NCBI GenBank assembly: GCA_036362985.1 | Contig: JAYGXS010000001.1 | Coordinates: forward strand, 43,205,331 to 43,269,330 | Origin: Ligula intestinalis | Taxonomy: Eukaryota > Platyhelminthes > Cestoda > Diphyllobothriidea > Diphyllobothriidae | DNA: 64,000 bases | Direction: 5' to 3' | Part shown: piece after piece, positions 23,669-34,502 of the stretch | Layout: the number at the start of each line of letters is the position of its first letter | Numbering within the stretch: the stretch's first letter is position 1 | Notes under the pieces: model-generated | What the model was told of the DNA's origin: nothing | Databases searched by the model: none | The model's input: the letters and a program-made list of their open reading frames with translations, nothing else | Position numbers and translations under genes: made by a program

Positions 23669-24599
23669 AGTTTCGATCGGGCATACTAACGTGGCTAATG
23701 GCTAATGAGTCAGAAATGACCATTCCAGTGCCACTTGTGTTTTTCAGCAATGTTCTTCTACTCCTACTTTTGTTTATTAATTCGTAAATAATATTTTCAC
23801 TTCTTATTCTGATGTTTCATTCGGAACAATCCTGTTTTGAGAAAAGGAGTCTTTTCTGAACTTCACTTCTGGTGTGAGAAATCTTCATAATGTCTTCTTT
23901 ATGCTTCTGGCATGCTAAATACCACCTGAGTTGACAATTGATCCTTCTATCAACTACACATTAATTTATATAACATAGCAGGCTTCTAAGGTTATATTGT
24001 TCGTTGTTTTCGTCTTGGTGATTAAAAAATTCAGGCATTTTCACCGCAGCATTCAGCCTGATCACGCAGAAATACTTTCTTTCTTCAAGTATCCGGCTTT
24101 TGACGCTAACTTTCTCAAAAGTAAATCAGATAAATCAGTCACAAATTCTGCTGGCGTCACCGAGAAGTTAGCAATTTGTATTTCGGCTGAATGTCAAAGG
24201 CACCCATGAGCCCCTGCGGAATAAATTCCATTGGTGACGGAGCAGTCTGCTGGTGGCACCACCAGGTCCACTAAGGGTTACATAAAGTAAAGATGCCAAA
24301 GACACACCCCCAAAGTACACAGTAACCACGTATACAAACAGCTGATGCTTAGTAGTGTACACGTGCTGCAAAGACAAAGGTGCCTATGAGTTGGTGGGCA
24401 TTTAGAGCCAAAAAAACCTATGTCGTTTAAGCAGTGGAGCAACCTCGGAGGATAACAATGATCAGGTCGATGTAATAGGTTGAAGGGACCTGTGGGAGAG
24501 ATCTATTGCGTACGGAACTCCCCGTTGCTGTGTCAGGTGACAGTGGCCACCGTCAAAGCCAGGGATAGTTTTTGCTGTATCCAGTCGTGCCTGAAAGAG

Positions 24600-24600
24600 A

Positions 24601-24633
<33 letters not shown>

Positions 24634-24634
24634 C
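24600..24634. repeat. (GT)n-(GA)n microsatellite
   Basis: GTGTGT run followed by GAGAGA run. Confidence 0.9.
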
Positions 24635-24889
24635 CTGTGCGTGAGAGACAGCGGTGGCAGCTGTTTTTACATGATTGTGGAGCAAGTTCCAGTCTGGCAG
24701 GGACTAAATGATAAATATAGGTTCGAATACACTGAAATTATGCTGTAAAACATGAAGTAGCGGATCCAGCATAGCCACACTGTTCAGTTTTTCGATTATC
24801 TCGTGGGTTTAGTGAAAGAAAATGTGTCACAAAAAAAAGAAAATACGAACAAAGGCAAAATAAGATCCGTTTGACACGGGTATAATTGC

Positions 24890-25005
24890 ACCTCCGGTAC
24901 TACAGGTGGCCTTGTGCTAAATTTGAGGAAAGTACGTATTCCCGTTTCTTGAATTAAAACACGAAATCTTCTTATCCTAATCCTACCCCCCCCCCCCCCT
25001 TCATA
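24890..25005 (-). repeat. TEL repeat copy 3, left arm and stub of core
   Basis: Arm TACAGGTGGCCTTGTGCTAA (24,900-24,919) followed by ATTTGAGGAAAGTACG and TATTCCCG as in copy 1, then CTTATCCTAATCCTA and a run of 14 C at 24,986-24,999. No right arm seen. Confidence 0.55.
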
Positions 25006-25335
25006 TTAAGCGAACAAGCTCCTGTAATAGGACGAAGTCAAGAGGACTGGAGACGAGATCGGACAGAGGTGTGAGAGGCAACCGAAGCCGCCACGCCTAA
25101 CTCAGGTTCCACGGAATTGGAGTGTCATAAAGGGCACAGGTGGCTGATGCCTGAGTCTGCAACTACACATATCACTAACGTCTCTTCCCATATCCGACAT
25201 TTTTTATGAGAGCTCAACCCAAATAACGTCTGCCATGTTCTAATCTGGCCCCCATGGTGGTTCAGCGCATCTACGACACGGCTCGTTTAAGGGACACCCT
25301 TGTTTACTTCACAGACAGCACACACCTTGAAGCCC

Positions 25336-25336
25336 T

Positions 25337-25384
<48 letters not shown>

Positions 25385-25447
25385 CCTCCTGCTCCTCCTC
25401 CTCCTCCTCCTCCTCCTCCTCCTCCTCCTCCTCCTCCTCCTCCTCTT
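25336..25447. repeat. (CTCCTG)n-(CTC)n microsatellite
   Basis: Hexamer CTCCTG repeats pass into a pure CTC run. The plus strand is all pyrimidine over the second half. The frames through it give poly-Leu, poly-Ser and poly-Glu, which are not read as genes. Confidence 0.92.
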
Positions 25448-26016
25448 CCAGTTCTAACGTCCTCAGCAAGCTAACTGCAAAATGCAGGCGGCTTGGCAAC
25501 GAAGAATGTGGCTTACCCTCCCTCCCTCCTTCCCGAAACCCTCCCCCTACACCGAAAGCCTCTCCATAGCCGTTAAGTTCTTTCTTCATGAAATTTTACT
25601 GGCCTGATAATTAATTGCCGAAAACTTACTGGAGAAGCGTTTGTACACAGTCAAAGTCAAAGACTAGTGACGCACACGAAGCTAAGCTTACCGATGGCTC
25701 AAAAAGTTAATAAATACACAGGAGCAGACCCTTTGTTGGTAGGCACGGGGTAATAAACTGGTAAAATGGTTTAGAATTTCGTCATTTCGAATATTCAGAC
25801 AAAAAGACGTAGTCTCTTCTGCTGTTGCCGCAGATTTAAAGGCCAGACAGAGTCAAGGTTAAGAGGTGATGAGTTTGCAGCGTGTCTATTTTCATCTCGA
25901 TTGCGCTAAAAATTCAGCCCCACAAATAAGTTCAGTTGACTAGGAGAAACTCTGTGTGAATTTTAACTAAGATTATCCTTCACTGTTCACTGCTGAGTTT
26001 CTATGATATTCCACTC

Positions 26017-26377
26017 ACCTTGTTGCTGCCTTGAGAACTTTTAATTTGTTTGCTCGCACACGTTTGCCTGATTCGCCTCGAGTAGCCAGCAGTGTTGTTA
26101 TCTCCTTTTTACGCTCCAAGACGTCGCTGTATAATAGGCCCCACAGGAGCGCAACGTAGCTGAGATCCGCAAAAATCGATCGGTTCATCTTGTGGCACCT
26201 GTGCAGGTGTTCATAAATCGAGGTTAGCTGAGACGATGGTAGCAACGATCGACCAGCTACCCTCCACCCACACCATACGTACGCCTCACGCGTCAGCCGA
26301 AAGGTGCACTTTGGCAGAAAACCGCGTGTGAGCAGCACAGCAACTACGCGCTCATCTATGCTCACAAACGCGCGCAT
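26017..26377 (-). CDS. Candidate first exon, unassigned
   Basis: I do not recognise this protein. A minus frame of 120 codons starts at ATG 26377 (MRAFVSIDERVVAVLLTRGF) and ends at a strong donor, ACAAG|GTGAGT, near 26,017. It includes YVALLWGLLYSDVLERKKEI and a basic GESGKRVRANKLKVLKA end. CpG-rich DNA with GCATGCGCA motifs lies just upstream on this strand, as in promoters. No partner exon was found downstream on minus. It may be chance. Confidence 0.3.
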
Positions 26378-27334
26378 TATGACTCAACCGCTTGACTCAA
26401 CACGTCATCGCATGCGCACGCGCAAGGCACATGCTGTGTGACCAGGCTCACGGGGTTTGCTGTTGTGAGAAGGGCCTGCCGACTGGACTCCCTCCCTCGC
26501 TCTCTCGGTCTGTCTGTGAGCTTTTTTATTTTCAGAAGAGTAATTAGCGAGCAAAAGCAGTCATATGGGCTCGGATTAAATGGTGAACGAATTTGCCAGG
26601 ACTCTCAGGCAGATAAAAGTGCACTGGAAAGTAGGCTTTGGTGGCCTGTGGAGGGCGATGGCAGTTTGGCCGTCATAAGCGCAGGTGGGTGCAGCAGTAA
26701 ATTGCACACAAGCAATGTGTTTATATCGAAGCAGACTTACACCGCACGCCCTCTTTTCATACTCGGGAATGACAAAGTTCAACAGCCGTGTTACAGGCGT
26801 GTTACATCCGATCTATTGCAAAACTCCAGACGACTCCGGCTTCAGTGTGGGAGGTAGGATGTTTGAAACACACGCATGTGAGAATGTGATAAAGTTCACA
26901 GTAGTAGTAGGGAGAGAGTACAATCTAAAACTCAGTTCAGAGTGGCACGAATTATCCAGTCAGACGACAGCCATCCGATCCACCACTATTAGCGCGTCCT
27001 AAAACGTCAAATCAAATTCAATTTTTGACGGCGAGGAAATACCTATCTGATCGACCTACTTCTCTCGCTGCCTCCTAGGTCATAAACTAGTGTCCTATTT
27101 GAGTCCGGTTAATTAAAGTGAAGGGTGCGTAAAGCAAGTTTCATACAAACTTTGTTGTTTTTAGTTCCCAATCCCAATCTTTGATCATTTGTTCCTTTCA
27201 TTGATTTCTTCTGCATCGCTTTTACTTTGCTTCGCAGTAAAGCACAACGAGTTGTTCTACCGATGAGGAATGAGTAAGGATTACTTGTATGGTCGCCTAT
27301 GTAGTACACGGGAATAGTAATAGCCCGCTCCTTC

Positions 27335-27610
27335 AAATAAGTGGCCTTGCAGTGCATTTCAGAAGGGATATGTATTCTCATTTGTAAACCCTTACACTAA
27401 CCCTACAATAAAACTAAACTTTTACCTTTATCTTAATCCCAAACCTATCCTATACCTAAACTTTACAGTTAACACGAATCCAAAAGTTGGCCCTCAACAT
27501 AACCCGAGTCCTGAACTCGAGCGTAACCCTCAACTTAGCTCTATCCCCCTTCTCCATCCTAAACCTTATTTCCGCCGGAATTTTGCGCAAGGTCATATGC
27601 ACTGCGAATA
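27335..27610 (-). repeat. TEL repeat copy 4
   Basis: Left arm GTGGCCTTGCAGTGCATTTC (27,341-27,360) with AGAAGGGATATGTATTCTCA, core of CCCTAA variants (27,385-27,570) and right arm GGAATTTTGCGCAAGGTCAT (27,577-27,596) in inverse. Same layout as copies 1 and 2. Confidence 0.65.
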
Positions 27611-28310
27611 GTTACTGTTCCTATGTCCTGTTTAAGTGTCCATTAAGGTAATAGGTGCTGAATAATTAATCAGTTCAAACGACTAGATTTATACCAATGC
27701 ACATATTTTTTAAAAAAGACGAAGAAGATGAATATTGGGATTTAGGGCACGAATGGTTTTCCTACCGCTTTTTAAACACTTTCACCGTTTCCATAATCAG
27801 AGCATGAAACAGTTGTTTTTTGTTTAGTCTCACACCCTCCTCCGTCATACGAACTTTGAAATCTCTGTATGTTGTTGATTAACTGTGTTTAATCCATGGC
27901 CACATATGACAGCAGAACCATACTGCTGTTGGGTGCCGTAATTTACGGAGTATAAGACTCACTTAAAAGCCTTTATTTTTCTCAAAAACGACGATCAATG
28001 GTCTTTTTCGACCCAGTAGTAATGTGCAACAAGTTAGTGACATAAATAAGATTCGATGAAAATCGTTACTGAATTAGCCACAGTAGCAGTAAAACGATAA
28101 TAAAATGTGAAATGTAATGCGTCAAGACTGCCTCATTCGGATGGAATTATCGGACGTAATGCTATAGTGATTAAACTTTCATATCAGGGATACTACTAAC
28201 TGCATCTAAGACTGCTAAAAAGAGCTAAAATGATGTCCCGTCTAGTCATGTGCTATCAAATAGAATGACTATGTGTACGGGCCCCATGGGGCTACAAACT
28301 TTAAACAGGA

Positions 28311-29860
28311 AGTCAAGTCAAGTCAAGTCAAATTTATTAAAGGAAATATAGGCAAACGCCTTTGAACTCCCTCTTGGTACATAGGATTTAAGAAATGCAT
28401 CGGCAAAGCCGAACATTCTAAAGAAGTCGTTGACACAGTTTCAAACGACTACTCGCTTGTTTCAAGTAATAAACTCACACGCAGTTTACACGAGCCAGCA
28501 GTGTAACTGAGGAAGAATAGCAGACAGTAAAAAAACTCCTAAGGCTGGCTCATAATTCAAAATGGAATGTCATTTTTGGTTTTTAGGAGAAAAACTGTCG
28601 CTCGTGGGGAAGCATGTGAATGAAAGGGGCATGATGCTTCTGTGAATGTTGACGGTAGCCATGGCGTCCATGACGAGTAATATCTACACCCGAAGGACCA
28701 TACGAGGAGGAGACCTCGGAGTCACGAGAACGTCCCGAAGACCGGAGATGCGACCATGATACGCCTTTGCTGTGCCAAGAGCCGAGGAACCCACCACGTT
28801 GTCAGCAGTCGGTCGATACGAGAAAGGGTGTGACAGGGCCGCATAGCATAGGACCATAGGTGCGGTAGGTGCGTCCTCAGACACGATCGACGCAGATCGC
28901 ATAGTGAGTAGAGACGTCATAGGTAGATAATGTCAGAAACTCATTTGGTTAATTACTAATAATAATGCTACTTACAAGTTACTATTAGTATATATTTATA
29001 GCATTTATAGCATTTCAGGATTTGGATGTAGAGCGCTTCAATTTTTAGAATCGGAATAGTTCAGTGATTGGATTTGGAGTACTTAATCGTGACGATACTC
29101 ATTATATCGGTCTAGGTTTGCCTTAAAGACATCCACGGAAGGGGACATGACAATATCCGCAGGAAGGGCATTCCATGCCTGGATTACACTCATAGAGAAA
29201 AAGAATTTTCTTGGGTCAAGTCTTGCCCCAGTCACACGTAATTTGAGGGGTCGTCCTCGCTTAAAGAACTCATTTGTTTGGAGGCAGCAATCCTGACCAC
29301 ACAACATGCGAAATGCCTGGATTAGGTCCCCACGTATCTGCCTGTAATCCAGAGGAAACAAGTCAAGATTTACCAATCGGGTCTCATAAGGGAGGTTCCG
29401 TTGGCCTCGTACTAATTTTGTTGCGCGTGTTTGTACCCTTTCGAGGTTTTTTTGTCTTTGGCTGTCCAAGGTCTCCAGGCTTGGATGGCAAATTCCAGTT
29501 GAGGTCGCACGAACGTGCCGAATACCTTGCCAAATACAGCTTTGTCAAACTTAGCAAAGGCTCGCTTGATTAGATACAAGCTCGACATTGCGGATTTAGC
29601 CACTTTCAGGACGTGGAGTGATGGCTTCAGTGAAGGCGTGAACCACACCCTCAGGTCTTTCTGAGCCTCAACCTCTGGCAGCGGCGTGTGATTCAGGTAA
29701 TACGTCCTCCGAGGCGTAGTGCTGGTTCTACCAAAGCGCATTAGGTTGCATTTTGCCACATTGAATGGCATGAGCCAAAGGGTCGACCATTGCTCTAGTC
29801 TATGCAAATTTGCCTGGAGGTTTAATTCATCGTCTTGGTTGCGTATTGCATATTGCGACG
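28311..29860 (-). mobile_element. CR1-like retrotransposon 3' fragment
   Basis: On minus, similarity to the other CR1-like copy starts near 29,850 (NLQANLHRLEQWS, then LMPFNVAKCNLMRFG) and runs through VFGTFVRPQLEFAIQAWRPW, RVQTRATKLVRGQRNLPY and [13 protein letters not shown]. One frameshift lies at a 7-A run near 29,447-29,453. The catalytic reverse-transcriptase core is missing. The 3' end is a TTGAC repeat of four units at 28,311-28,330, the kind of microsatellite tail CR1-like elements use. The bases between 28,330 and 29,083 are taken as 3'UTR. Confidence 0.75.
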
Positions 29861-29869
29861 AAAAACACG

Positions 29870-32800
29870 ACGCACTCCCAGTTTGTAGGAACAGGGAAAG
29901 AAAAAAGTGGAGGTCGTGCATTTTCTGTGTAAAGTCAGTGGTTTTTGAGGACCCGATGCGCTGCCAAATGTGGGCCTCCGGGGGTGTCTCAACGGAATGT
30001 ACATGTGCGCGTGGCGTAGTAGATGTTATGCGAATGCAGTCAGTGTTCTTTTTTTGACATGAATAGGCAATCTTTGAAGTAAAAAATTATTTTTTTGATT
30101 TGAAGGTGGCTCCAGTTCATGGGTTTGGAGTCGTGACCACATTATTCCTAGCGCGCCAAAATTGCCACATGCGGAATGCTCGAAGCGTTACTGGACCATC
30201 AAAATGAGCCACAACAGAACCTCTGTGTTAAGACTTGCGCGGAAAAACTTCTGTTCATGAAAAAGTATCCTTTAAGCTATCCAAGCCTATGAGATCCATA
30301 TATTAAGCATAGCGTAATTTCTCAATTGTTTGAATACACCGTTATTTATAGCAGACATTTAAATTATTCGCACATTTTTTCCATACGTACAAAATTCCCA
30401 TGCGTTTTCTTGTTGTGCAGTGCCATTTTCTATGTACAGGCAAAATGCCGTAAATGTGGTTAAAGAGCTGCAAAAAAAAATGTGAATTTTGGCCGTCCAT
30501 GTCGTTGTGTGATGGCCTCAGACGGAAATATAATTTCTGTCATTTGCACGTGAATATAAATCGAGCAATCATAATACAAGCGTTAGGTCAATTACGACTT
30601 CAGGCATAGGTCGGGCTATAAAAGTACAATAGCGATGTCTATGGAGTGCAACCAGAACTATACAAGTCGCGAAAGAAGGCTCACTTCGGGATTTTTCTGG
30701 CTGAATCGGCTGAATTGCTGTCAGTCTGATATAATGACTTCGGCACTTGGTTCGTCCACGCGTTAGTTCTGACGCATAAACCCATTCACTAAAGTTCCAA
30801 ATATCAGCCTCTAGTACTATACTGTCGCCCACTGTGACATTCGTTAACCGGGAATATCTAGCATTATCTGACCACTTTGGAAGCAAGTGGAAGAGAATCA
30901 AGCTCCGTTTACGCACAATGCATAGCACAGTTGGAAATCATAATGTCGATGCATGTAGACGACGTCTACTATTGATACTGGTTCCCGTTTTTGAGACATA
31001 ACCTTTGGATAAATCTGGGCTCCCTTTTAACTCATATTGTAGATTTTACGTTGTAAACTGTACTGCGTTTGATACTCTTAAATGATTTTCGGTGCAGTCG
31101 AGCTTGCGTATCGCATAAATTAAAATTCTTCTTTATCAAAAATTATACTTACTTATTTTCTTACAGTAAAAACCAATGCTTTGGCGTATACCTATTAGGG
31201 TATGTGATGCATTTTAGTATCGTTTAATTATATCTGTTCGTCGGCTCCATAGTGCGTATGCAGAATGTTTTACCTCACCTCTTTGGTGGGGTATCAGTGA
31301 AAACACTAATGCAGTAGAATTCCGTATGTGTCGGTTTTTTTGGTATATATTGTAGCTGTCGGCAAGAATACGCTGTTCTGCAACGTAAAACTGCAGATAA
31401 CGCAGCAGTTATAAAATTAAAAATTGCAATTATCGTAAAATGGTCATCGTTTAGTACAAAAACAGTGCCTCTAAAATCGAACAACAATACAGTTAAGCTA
31501 CAGCGACCAAGTCGACAAAACTAAAAGGAGTTAACCTTAAACCCTTCATATAATTGCCTTCAACTGCAGCAATTCCAACAAAACCGAGATGGAATTAGTT
31601 TAAACTCTAAGTAAACTTACAATGATGGCATTTCTTTCAGCTTGCTACTCTAATATTTTGAGATACTGCACATTTAAGCTATCCAATTTAATTTATCCAT
31701 CAAGCTACAGTCACTTGAATGATGTTGTTACCTACTCGTGTTCTTAGTTTTAAAGTACTTCCGTAATATTGCTATTTGTGCATCTCGAAATCCTTGATGC
31801 CGCTTTGTTGCAGTTTATGCCACATACGTGAAATATTTATTATTCTTTTCCTCCTTAATGTTATAAATAACCCGTGAAAGTTCGAATAATCGTTCTGCGA
31901 GAATTTTTAACTAAAGCTAATGAAATAATATGGTTGGCAGTTGCGTTTTGTCCTGTAAAGTTAGGCGTGTGATCCCTTAGCTCTCTTGAGTTGTGAGCTT
32001 CTTCCACCTCTGTGAGGTTGCAACTCACTACTAGGGCTGATCACATCGATGGGCAAACTGATCCCTAATATCAAAGATATGTCTACTTGGCATTTATCCA
32101 CACGTCGAGATACATATATTAATTAGGTGCCATATCGATGTCAAGACGCCAAGATGCGCAAAAAACGGCGACTTCATTCCTGCAACCTCTGAATTAAAAT
32201 ACTTACCTAGTTATGTTATTCCTTAATCGTGACCCCTTAAAAGCCCAGTTTAATACCTTCATCTGAGGTACCCTTTTCTCATGGGATCAAGTTGACACTT
32301 ATGTTTCCTCATATAAAGCTCGCGAATGGAGCGAACTTTCAAAACTGCCCTATAAAAGAAAAGGCAAAATAAATACTGCAATATGTAATTATACTTATTC
32401 TAGGAAAATTTGTCCTTCGGGATTGCGTTCATTTTCCTTGGAATGGCATAGAGTCAGGGAATTTTTTGAAGGTCCCAACGGTTCTTTTTAGGTTACCGGT
32501 AGATATACTGAACAGGAAATTCAACTTTTCTTCTCAGACAAGTGTTTTACAAAACCTATGAAGACGCTTTCGAGCATTGTCCAAGGACATTTTCAGCGAC
32601 CTTGTCAAGACGGATTTGGGGCCTTTTGCTTCTGCCGCTAGTGGGATACTCAACATGGCGTATCAACATCTGCATAATGAAGTGGAGTTCGAAGACATCA
32701 ATGCGCCTGTTATCACTTCGTATACGACGGTTCCATGAATAATTTCGTTCATTTTGTGGTTGGTAGATTTGGTATTTTCTGTGATGCCCCCGTCGTCGAA

Positions 32801-33388
32801 GATTGCGTGAAATATCCTTCATACGAAGTCAATATGAGGACTAATCAGTCTACTTATAATGGTGACATGGCAGTCTACCAACAGCTTCCGAACCTTCGCG
32901 TCAATAAGTTGCATATTGAGCTTCAGTAGGTGGGCTCTCGTGTGCTGATAGGGTTCCGTGTCACTTTTCATATGCGCGCAAACATACGTCTTTGACTCCG
33001 CAATTGTCTGTGTTTGATGTGATATATGCCTTATAAGTAATACAGAATTAAACAAAATGCGTGAAATTTACCTCTATCTGGAGTAATACGAGAATCGTAA
33101 CTGATGAGCAGCATACTTTGATAAATAAATGTAGGACGCTAGGATTTTCACAAAGCTAAGTTTTGGCTCTGTCGTCATCTTCGGACTAAAAAACTACCTA
33201 ATAAGGATTACCTGCACTATGCTACATGCTTTACAACATGCATTTAACTGGTTTATAATTTTGAATTCCATATTACCGAACAATCATCCCTTGGCCTCTG
33301 TGACTGTCTAACCGAAAGTCAAGATTGAAATGTTAGCCAGGATGAACCTGCGTTCCTTCCGCAATGCCATTAAACCTACATTTAAATC
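29870..33388. other. No gene recognised
   Basis: AT-rich, with scattered short frames on both strands (for example 30,569-30,928 minus, 32,542-32,742 plus). None shows a family motif or clear splice pair. It may hold regulatory DNA of the ABC transporter gene. Confidence 0.35.
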
Positions 33389-33406
33389 CTTATGTATACT
33401 TCAGAA

Positions 33407-33459
33407 GATAAATTGGCGAACATACGTTTATTTTCGATAAATTCTCGTCAGGTCTTTAC
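33407..33459 (-). ncRNA. Hammerhead ribozyme, left end of the 33.4-kb PLE copy
   Basis: On minus: CTGACGA, G-C closed stem II, GAAA, stem III AATA/TGTT (with a T-G wobble), and cleavage dinucleotide UC. Stem I has one A-C mismatch (GAC/GCC). Confidence 0.7.
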
Positions 33460-33714
33460 ATTTATATGGTATGAATAAACTATGGTGGTTGTTGGACAGA
33501 TGAAACGGGAACGGAAAGGGGCCCCACAGAGACGACCAAGTCCCAAGTCCAGCCACGCACACCTTATCGGCGGTCTTGGACGCCGGGCCGTCTAGACATT
33601 GACACTCTGATCTCAACTCCCCCCCACCATCTTCCTCCCCCCTCCTCCCCACCGTGACAATGAGAACACTTCATCTGTCCACCAACCACCATAGTTTATT
33701 CATACCATATAAAT

Positions 33715-33766
33715 GTAAAGGCCTGACGAGAATTTATCGAAAACAAACGTATGCTCGCCAATTTAT
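33715..33766 (+). ncRNA. Hammerhead ribozyme, right end of the 33.4-kb PLE copy
   Basis: CTGACGA core with C3 at 33723, stem II closed by G-C, GAA at 33739-33741, U16.1 33755 and C17 33756. Stem I GGC/GCC is fully Watson-Crick where PLE-1 has a G-U pair. Stem III has one A-C mismatch (33743/33754). Confidence 0.7.
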
Positions 33767-34079
33767 CTTATGTATACGTTTTATTGACTTAGGTGTACGT
33801 CAGCTATGTAAGTCGTGCGAGTACTTGTGGACTTCTTGATAACTCTCTGTTTGCAGTACTGTGTTGTCGGGGAATAAGAAAAGAGTATTTTGGTTCAACT
33901 GTGAAACTTTTAGTTCTCAGCCACGGGTCTTTAGGCATATTACTCCTTTGATAAACTTACGACTGTATTCTTATCGATCATTATTTGATTTCGACATACG
34001 TAATTCCTAATGATATCACATCTACAGTACAATTTTATCTTCTACCTCATCACATTAAATTCATAATTCAGCGCACCAT

Positions 34080-34118
34080 GTAACTGATTTATTTGTAGGC
34101 CTCTGCATTGTCACTGTG
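34080..34118 (+). promoter_or_regulatory. Candidate 3' splice acceptor just upstream of the ABCB8 ATG
   Basis: TAACTGATTTATTTGTAG ends at 34098, about 20 bases before the ATG. It has a branch-point-like TAACTGAT, a T-rich tract and AG. It could be the acceptor of a 5'UTR intron or of spliced-leader trans-splicing, which flatworms use. No donor was identified. Confidence 0.35.
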
Positions 34119-34502
34119 ATGATGAATTTGGCTCGCAGTACTATAAACCTCTTGCGCAATCGTTTGATCTTTCGTCCCACAAGTGTACTTCTAAGTAGCC
34201 CTGCGAAGCCATCCTTTTCAAGACTATGCAAGGCACATCTTAAAAAATACAAGGTTACATATAGGGCTGTGAGCCTTGGTGTCGCCGGCGCGGGCCTTCT
34301 CGGCGCGGTCACCCTTCCAAAGTTGGCGATTGGTTGTAAATTTCCTGAACCGATCTTCGTGTCTGCCGAAACCCTGCCGTCTCCGCCCCCGACCAGCGAG
34401 ACCACTTCTGATGAGGCCGCTGACACCCCTGACTCTGTTTCCCTAAGCTGTGTATTTGCACTGACCTGGGCTGATCTGCCTTTTATTTTGCTGGCACTTG
34501 TG
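34119..34502 (+). CDS. ABCB8: ABCB8-like exon 1
   Basis: Codes residues 1-128: a basic presequence-like start ([15 protein letters not shown]), a hydrophobic segment ([11 protein letters not shown]), a proline/serine/acidic linker, and the first half of the first transporter helix (LPFILLALV). It ends in phase 0 at GTG followed by GTATGT. The start is ATG 34119, with a second ATG directly after it. Confidence 0.85.

Larger units (their letters stand above)
21215..24890. other. No host gene recognised
   Basis: Holds repeat D (21.9 kb) and SINE B (23.5 kb). The frames at 22,021-22,887 are low-complexity in GC content and carry no motif. Confidence 0.35.
33400..33766 (+). mobile_element. Short truncated PLE-1-family copy with two hammerheads
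   Basis: Left inverted repeat (33,400-33,508) is joined directly to sequence equal to PLE-1 from about 20,913 to its right end (GGGAACGG, then GACGACCAAGTCCCAAGTCC). No reverse-transcriptase coding remains. Direct repeats CTTATGTATAC at 33,389-33,399 and 33,767-33,777 flank it, read as an 11-bp target-site duplication. The copy is therefore a real insertion product, not a remnant of decay. Confidence 0.85.

Noticed and set aside
25254..25589. Poly-Leu, poly-Ser and poly-Glu frames
   Set aside because: They arise only from the CTC/CTCCTG microsatellite read in different frames.
33400..33766. A DNA transposon (MITE) because of its inverted ends
   Set aside because: Its interior equals the 3' tail of PLE-1 coding sequence and its ends equal PLE-1 ends, so it is a truncated Penelope copy.
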